Shown: in pieces, positions 58,601-64,000 of the stretch
Position numbering within the stretch: position 1 is the stretch's first letter
Layout: each line of letters begins with the position of its first letter
Source: Lutjanus erythropterus
Lineage: Eukaryota > Chordata > Actinopteri > Lutjaniformes > Lutjanidae
Direction: 5' to 3'
Assembly: GCA_020091685.1 (NCBI GenBank)
Contig: CM034607.1
Location: 20,575,221-20,639,220, forward strand
DNA length: 64,000 nucleotides
The notes under the pieces: model-generated
Database searches by the model: none
What the model was told of the DNA's origin: nothing
What the model saw: the letters and a program-made list of their open reading frames with translations, nothing else
Translations under genes and position numbers: made by a program

Positions 58601-61600
58601 GTGTGATCATTTGCAAATGTACTTTGTGCTTGTTAATATCCATTTCAATGTAGTTTACGTCAGATTTAAAGGAAAGGTTCACCCAAAAATGAAAATTCAA
58701 TCATTATAAACAGAAGAAATCAACTGAAAGAAAACACAAAATGCCTCCATACTGCTAGTCTGCTGTGAACCAAGTCTCCTAAAGCCCCGACATACCAAGT
58801 TGACTTGAAATATGCCATTTACACCATGTTTTTAGCCTAAATCTTCACTGAAGATCCATGTGTGCGCACAAGCGAACAACATGTCGGGGTAATAAATACA
58901 CTATGTTACTGTTTGTGGTGTCAGAAGGCTGCAGGAATCCCTCTGTTTGATAGTAAAACACTCACTCACATGTTTATGAATGGAGAGCTACAGATTAAAC
59001 CTGTGCGTAGCAGGTGTAGACAGTTTGATCCTCTGTCTGTGTGTCTCTCTGATCCTCTTAGGGCTTTGGAGCTGCAGCCCTACTCCCTGAAGCCCCTGCT
59101 ACGCAGAGCTATGGCCTATGAGTCACTGGAGCGCTACAGAAAGGCCTATGTGGATTATAAGACGGTCCTGCAGATAGACACCGGGGTGCAGGCTGCTCAC
59201 GACAGCGTCCACAGGTCAGCTGAAAATTAGGATCCACATCTTCCTGGGGTCCATAAAAACACACACACACAGAGACAAGACAAGCTCCTGACAATACAAT
59301 AATCCAAAAAAACGTGATATCCAATGACTTCAATTATAGATATTAGTGTTCCTTTAAATACTTCTTTACTGTTTACTGATTACATTGCAATTTACTTTGG
59401 GATTACTCAGGTATACCAGTAGCATTATTGTATTTTAAGTAGTTTATAATGGTTTAAATTCTTAATCTCACTCAGTATGTTATTCCCTTAGCCATTCTTT
59501 GGATTATCCAAAGCAATGACAAGTTAATTACTACATTTAAACTGCACATAAGAAACAAGAAACTGCTTGTGGGGCTGGAAAAACACAGCCCAGGAATTTT
59601 TATGGCCAGGTGTGCCTTTTCCAGGGTTAAAGGGATAGTTCAGATTATTGAAATGGGGTTGTGTGAGGTACTTACTTATAGTCAGTGTGTTACCTACAGT
59701 AGACTGAACCTAAGCAATGAACTGCTGTGGACAAGGTCAGCAACAAAAGGTATTTTAGCCACTTAAAAAACTTCCTGTCCTACTTTAGGGTGTACTATCT
59801 AAGTAAAGGCATAAAAGGCCCGAAAATATCTTTACAAACAGTTTTATCAGTTTAAGTTTACACTATATGTAGAATATTTTCACTGCTTTACTGTGGAGAC
59901 GACTGTATATAAGCCAGATATCGTTCTCTGTAAACCAACCAGATTCCATTGGCAAAATCAGTGATTTCACCTCCCAGAACATGTTGCTGGTCTACTGTTA
60001 ATTTGTTTCTATTATTATGCGACTTTGGTGTTTCAAAAGGTTAATTCGGATTTACTGAAGTCACACCATAAAATACTGATTTTTTTGTAGTTGGGATGTT
60101 TTTTTAAGTGGCTAAAATACATTTTGTCGCTGACCCTGTCCACATCAGTGCATTGCCTTGATTCTATGTTAATACTCCTTCTCTGCTTCTCCAGACTGGG
60201 AGCATGCTGACCGCCATCTGCTGTAAATAACACACTGAGTAACATTAAATACCTCATACAACCCCACTTCAAATAATCTGAACTATCCCTTTACAACAAC
60301 ACCTGTTGAGTTGAGACAAGGACAGTGTGTCCAGTTCATACTATATACTAACTGTATACAGTTTTCAGTATTTTCTGTGGTGTTCCTGACGCTGTTTCAC
60401 CACCAACACACAACAAGGTTTCCTTTTTGTTTTTCACTTACTCCAGTCTGAATCCACTACAGATGCAAAACATTCTTAGTGTGTTGCGTGGATTTGAGAA
60501 ACAGCTACACGTATTCATTTTTTAAAGGGCCCATTCACTCCTGCTCCAACCACACAGATGTTTTCACCTACTCACTAACCTTTTTCACAGAGGACACTGT
60601 CACACTGTCATGGTTTAGTGGGAAGCTTGAATAGAAAACCAGTGATATTAGTAACACCTCTGCTTTTCTTTTTATGACAAGTCAAAATGTCTGTTGTGAA
60701 AAGGGCCTGTTGATGTCCAGTTAAATCTCCTGTTAGTTGTGTTGCGCTGTAATCACAAACAAGGTGTAACCTGTCAGACTGAAAACACCTGTCAGTTTTC
60801 CTTTTTGCCTCCCTCTGCGTGGAAAATATGATGCATTATCTAGACCGCCAAAAATGTTATAAGCTTACAAGTTTTTTTTCACTGGCAATTCATCGGTCAT
60901 ACAGTCTGCATTTCTAACATGCATCTTGGCCAAACAGTTAATCTCACCATCAAAACTCACTCAGACCAACAAAACACTTATTACATATCTCAAAGTGAGT
61001 TTGTTCAACCAAAACAAAGACAACAATTCTCGCTCAGAAAGCGTACATTGTCACTCATGACACACTGAACTAAAAACACTAAGAACTAGGAGCGTTACAT
61101 AGATATGGAGTTTAAATTATTCAATATGGTTGTTGCAGAAATGCACACAATTTGTCATCCTTTGAATGTTTTCTAACAGTTTTGAAAACAGTGCGTCAAC
61201 CTTTTAAATATGTGCTGCTAATATAAAGTGTTTTGTAGATGGTAGAATATGAATGAAAGAACAAATTCTGTGATCAATGAATGCATTTTGTGTGAAATCA
61301 ATGAAAAATGACTCACAGTCTGGTCCACATAGATTTCTGTTTCACTGACTGTATGAGGAGTTTTGACAATGTGACTCCAGTTTTTGCATGTTAGCATTTG
61401 AAAAAACAAAACAAAACTGTGAATATATGTGCATTTTTTTTCACTTGAACTTTTCACATTGTAAACTGTCCAACTGTGAGTTTATCTAAAGTTTAATGAA
61501 CCCTGCGGTGGAAGGAGCAGGGTTAATCCAGAGAATTACCAAAGCGCGCTCATGCTCATACTGTACGCTGTCCTCTGCGTGTCTCCTGCCAGGATCACCA

Positions 61601-62039
61601 AGCTGCTCATCGAGCAGGACGGACCTGGGTGGAGAGAGAAACTTCCAGAGATCCCTGCGGTCCCTCTGTCTGTCCAGCAGCAACACAGAGAGAAACCAGT
61701 CAGCATAGAAGTGGCTCAAGCCCGAGCCGCCAGGGCTGCACAGGAAGAAGGTCAGTGACATCACTTCCTCTTAGGGTGTTATATGGTGCTTTTTAAAAAA
61801 AAAAAAATGTGTTAAGGGTTTATAACCTCCTAGTTTCCCCCCTAAACTCACACATTAGGAGACATATTTTCTTGCTCAAACATGCAAACGATGCAAACTT
61901 CTTAATGTTGTTCATTACTCTTTCCAGTATCGCCTAAATGAACTGCGAGTAGTAAAATAAGTACGGAGAGCGGCAGCAGAAGTCAGTTGGTGAAAGTCAG
62001 TGTGTAAATGCTGAGCAGTGGTGGAAGCATTCCTGATGT

Positions 62040-62082
<43 letters not shown>

Positions 62083-63846
62083 TGTGTCTGGGTGGATCAT
62101 CAATAATGCAGAGGGAAGGCGATCCACACAGAGTGTAGTGCTGCTGTAATGGAACAATCCAGGTCAGGTTTCCTCCTCGCACAGACCAGAAGGCTCCACA
62201 TGGATCATATATTTATTCTAATATATTTAAATACATGTAGTGGAGTGAACAGGCTAGATGAACTAGCAAATAGATTTCTTCATTTGGATGCATTACACAC
62301 AATTTCCATACAGAGGATTTGAATCTTACATGAATAGAGCACCTGACCTGCACAGACACACACATTTACACACTCACACATATATGAACACTTCATGACT
62401 GTAGCACACTGACAGTCAGAACTGAACTCATCTCAGAATAGCACACGGCTGTTGCTGGGGAAACAGATGGGAAGTGGTTCAACTTCACTGTTTAACACTT
62501 CATATACGTTAGTTAAATCGTGTTTTGTCTCAGCAGACTTTATGCCTTAAAGGATAAAATACTATGAAATAACAACTTCTGCCCTTCTGACAATAGACTC
62601 TTAAGACAATCGTCTTATAGTAAGATTTTGCTTCAATTTACCGAATTCAGATTGAAACCAGGATCCAGGCTCGTTGCTATTTGCTCTATATGGTTGTGTT
62701 GTGAGTAATAAATGGTTGCATTTCCTCAGCTGCAGACTCTTTCTGTCCAGCATCACTCTCTCAAACTGTCGTAGTTGAAATCAGGGGTCTTAATACAGAA
62801 AAAAAATCCTAAATGCTTGTCTAATCTTAATTTAAGTTTCTAAGTTAGATTACAGAAGCAATTCCTAAATTCATGATTGTGTCCTGTCCAATCTCAGACC
62901 TCATATCTTAGCTTAAGAAATCCTAACTAGAGCTGTAATCTTGATTTATCAGTCTGTACTCATCCTGTTGTTTCTGCATCTGTGTTTAAAATGCTCACTT
63001 CACTCTTCACTGCCTGGCTGGACAAGAAAAGACAGGTGTTCAATTTTAGCTTTGACGACTCGGGGGAATTACTTGTGTCCTGGAGGAGAGGAAGCACCAC
63101 CTTTCTTGGGAGTTTTAAGGAAATTTTCTCGCCAATTATCGATAAACCCCCTGATATATTCCCATTAATATGTGGTCTGGGAAATTTAAGCATCATCACC
63201 TCCCTTGGTTCTGATGAATTAAAAATCATAAACTGTCAGTCTGCCACCTTCAGAGAGGCTTCAGACTTTTGGTTTAGATGAGTTTGTGATTTTCTCTACA
63301 ACTGTAGCGCTGCCATTTCTGACAGGTAGACTACAGATTGAGTGTATTGTGTACTGACTTCTCATCCAGAGGAACGGAGCGTACATATGCACGGCGAGTG
63401 TGGATTTGAGCCACGCTGAGACATTTTTTATCTCTCCGTGTGTCTGTGTATGTGTCCACGTTTCCCTAAGTCATTAGATATAGCGTCTCTCTCAGCACAG
63501 CAGACGGCTCAGTAAGCAGGAGTCCGGTCCATTCAGACTGCTACTGACAGCCTGATGGATGTATTGATCACTCCTGAAAAAATCCACCGAACTGATGGGA
63601 AAAGCTTCTTCAAAGACAAACAATATTCAGTACAGTCTGTCCTGGCATGTCGAAAACCTACTTGGCATTAAACCTCCGATTCTGATTCTGATTTCTGCCA
63701 ACAGCCAGAAGAAAAGAGGCTCAATGTACTTTACTGAAACGGGAAGGAAATGATCTGGTCAAGAAAGGACAGTTCCAGGAGGCTCTGCAGAAGTACAGTG
63801 AATGTCTCAGCTTAAAAACTGACGAATGTGCGCTGTACACAAACAG
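55652..63846 (+). CDS. spag1: spag1, sperm-associated antigen 1 (DNAAF13), N-terminally short form; 3' end outside window
   Basis: Coding exons 55652-56006, 58468-58567, 59062-59214, 61593-61750 and 63705-63846 join in phase to 302 complete codons plus two bases and continue beyond the window. The start is the first ATG after an in-frame TGA (55625-55627). Residues 1-80 are Gly/Pro/Arg/Glu-rich and disordered, opening MGNAQEKPPG. TPR motifs occupy about 86-195, with the five carboxylate-clamp residues Lys89, Asn93, Asn132, Lys162 and Arg166 that hold the EEVD tail of HSP90/HSP70. WREKLPEIPAVPLSV follows, then a second TPR cluster from Lys267/Asn271/Asn302. SPAG1 is a cytoplasmic co-chaperone with RUVBL1/2 for assembly of axonemal dynein arms; human defects cause primary ciliary dyskinesia. 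The MGNxQ start matches an internal part of human SPAG1, whose first TPR block is absent here. TOMM34 is the nearest alternative, but LPPHLARLKNEGN, the linker and synteny favour spag1. Confidence 0.92.
56270..56590 (+). repeat. 'ATTAATCGATTA'-type repeat, copy 4
   Basis: Starts near AGTTAATCGATTATTAG and ends near TTGACTAATTGATTGATTAA, with weakly preserved internal words (ACTACCAGTCAAAACC, GAGAAGCCAGAATC). In spag1 intron 1. Confidence 0.55.
56605..57345 (+). repeat. 'ATTAATCGATTA'-type repeat, copy 5, expanded or interrupted
   Basis: Begins CAGGGCTGCAACTAACAAG and ends GATTGATTAATTGTTTCAT after GAAAAATGACCGAAATTG. The interior is about 400 bp longer than other copies and holds unrelated AT-rich sequence, suggesting an insertion. 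Confidence 0.5.
58676..58880 (+). mobile_element. TTAA MITE fragment (family I) in spag1 intron 2
   Basis: Starts TTAAAGGAAAGGTTCACCCA then AAAATGAAAATTCAATCATT. Contains ATGCCTCCATACTGCTAGT, AAAGCCCCGACAT and CATGTTTTTAGCCTAAATCT, words of a common fish MITE. No right end was found. Confidence 0.65.
59637..60293. mobile_element. TTAA MITE (family A, copy 2) with long inverted arms in spag1 intron 3
   Basis: The left arm TTAAAGGGATAGTTCAGATT continues AATGGGGTTGTGTGAGGTA. The right arm is its inverse (TACCTCATACAACCCCACTT and AATCTGAACTATCCCTTTA). Arms extend further inward (GGTATTTTAGCCACTT against AAGTGGCTAAAATA). The right TTAA has mutated to TTAC. Same family as 2852-3343. Confidence 0.8.
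62042..62080. repeat. (TG)n microsatellite
   Basis: Nineteen or more TG units in spag1 intron 4. Confidence 0.95.
63655..63695 (+). repeat. LINE-like 3' tail just upstream of spag1 exon 5
   Basis: CCTACTTGGCATTAAACCTC followed by GATTCTGATTCTGATT resembles the short tandem tails that end CR1/L2-type LINE copies in fish. It lies within 50 bp of the exon acceptor. Confidence 0.45.
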
Positions 63847-63893
63847 GTAGGTGTGAGCCAGCCACAGGTTGAAGAGGTGTTCACATCCTTTAC

Positions 63894-64000
63894 TGAAAGG
63901 TCCAGCGTGTACAATGTATGTGGATTTATAGGCAGAATATTGGAGAAAAGGAATATAATATTCATAAGTATGTTTTCATTAGTGTATAATCACCTGAAGA
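63894..64000 (-). mobile_element. TTAA MITE (family C, copy 3), inverted, cut by window edge
   Basis: AAAGGTCCAGCGTGTACAAT, then GAATATAATATTCATAAGTA and GTATAATCACCTGAA, is the reverse-complement end of the family seen complete at 20359-20632. Continues past the window. Confidence 0.7.

Noticed and set aside
58377-58709. Plus-strand ORF beginning upstream of spag1 exon 2
   Set aside because: Reads intron sequence into the real exon. The acceptor at 58467 and phase agreement with exon 1 define the true exon.

Overview
This window is nuclear DNA from a teleost fish. It is AT-rich with small GT-AG exons in long introns, many short non-autonomous DNA transposons and few long ORFs. The repeat families (TTAA-flanked palindromic MITEs, 'GGACCAGTGTGTAGG' elements, 'gctgcaacgattaatcg' elements) are ones I know from spiny-rayed (percomorph) fishes, but the species cannot be named from sequence alone.

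Seven protein-coding genes can be assembled exon by exon. In order they are laptm4b (+, 5' part outside the window, stop at 8699), rpl30 (-, 18738-22233), erich5 (+, 24209-34534), rida (-, 35692-41014), stk3/MST2 (-, 45372-50021), polr2k (+, 50729-52553) and spag1 (+, coding from 55652, running off the right edge). All splice junctions given were checked for reading phase. Six gene models have complete or continuing frames with no damaged exon; erich5 also closes cleanly but is short and weakly conserved. The same genes lie on human 8q22, where MATN2, POP1, NIPAL2, KCNS2, OSR2 and VPS13B are interspersed, so this is a compacted form of a conserved vertebrate block.

Layout: 1-8.7 kb is the 3' half of laptm4b. 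8.7-18.6 kb is its 3' UTR followed by a gene desert where MATN2 would be expected. rpl30 and erich5 are head to head, and erich5 and rida are tail to tail with polyadenylation signals about 120 bp apart. stk3 follows rida on the same strand with a likely 3.3-kb 3' UTR. stk3 and polr2k share a short bidirectional promoter carrying NRF1 and ETS motifs. spag1 begins with a non-coding exon near a CRE and a near-ideal RFX X-box.

The genes do not form one pathway. They cover lysosomal sorting (laptm4b), translation (rpl30), enamine/imine detoxification (rida), Hippo signalling (stk3), transcription (polr2k) and HSP90-linked dynein-arm assembly (spag1). I see no operon-like or novel multi-gene system. 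The points most worth checking are a U12-type intron in polr2k, the X-box beside spag1, the N-terminally short spag1, a nested MITE, a near-perfect 49-nt hairpin, and several high-complexity non-coding blocks.
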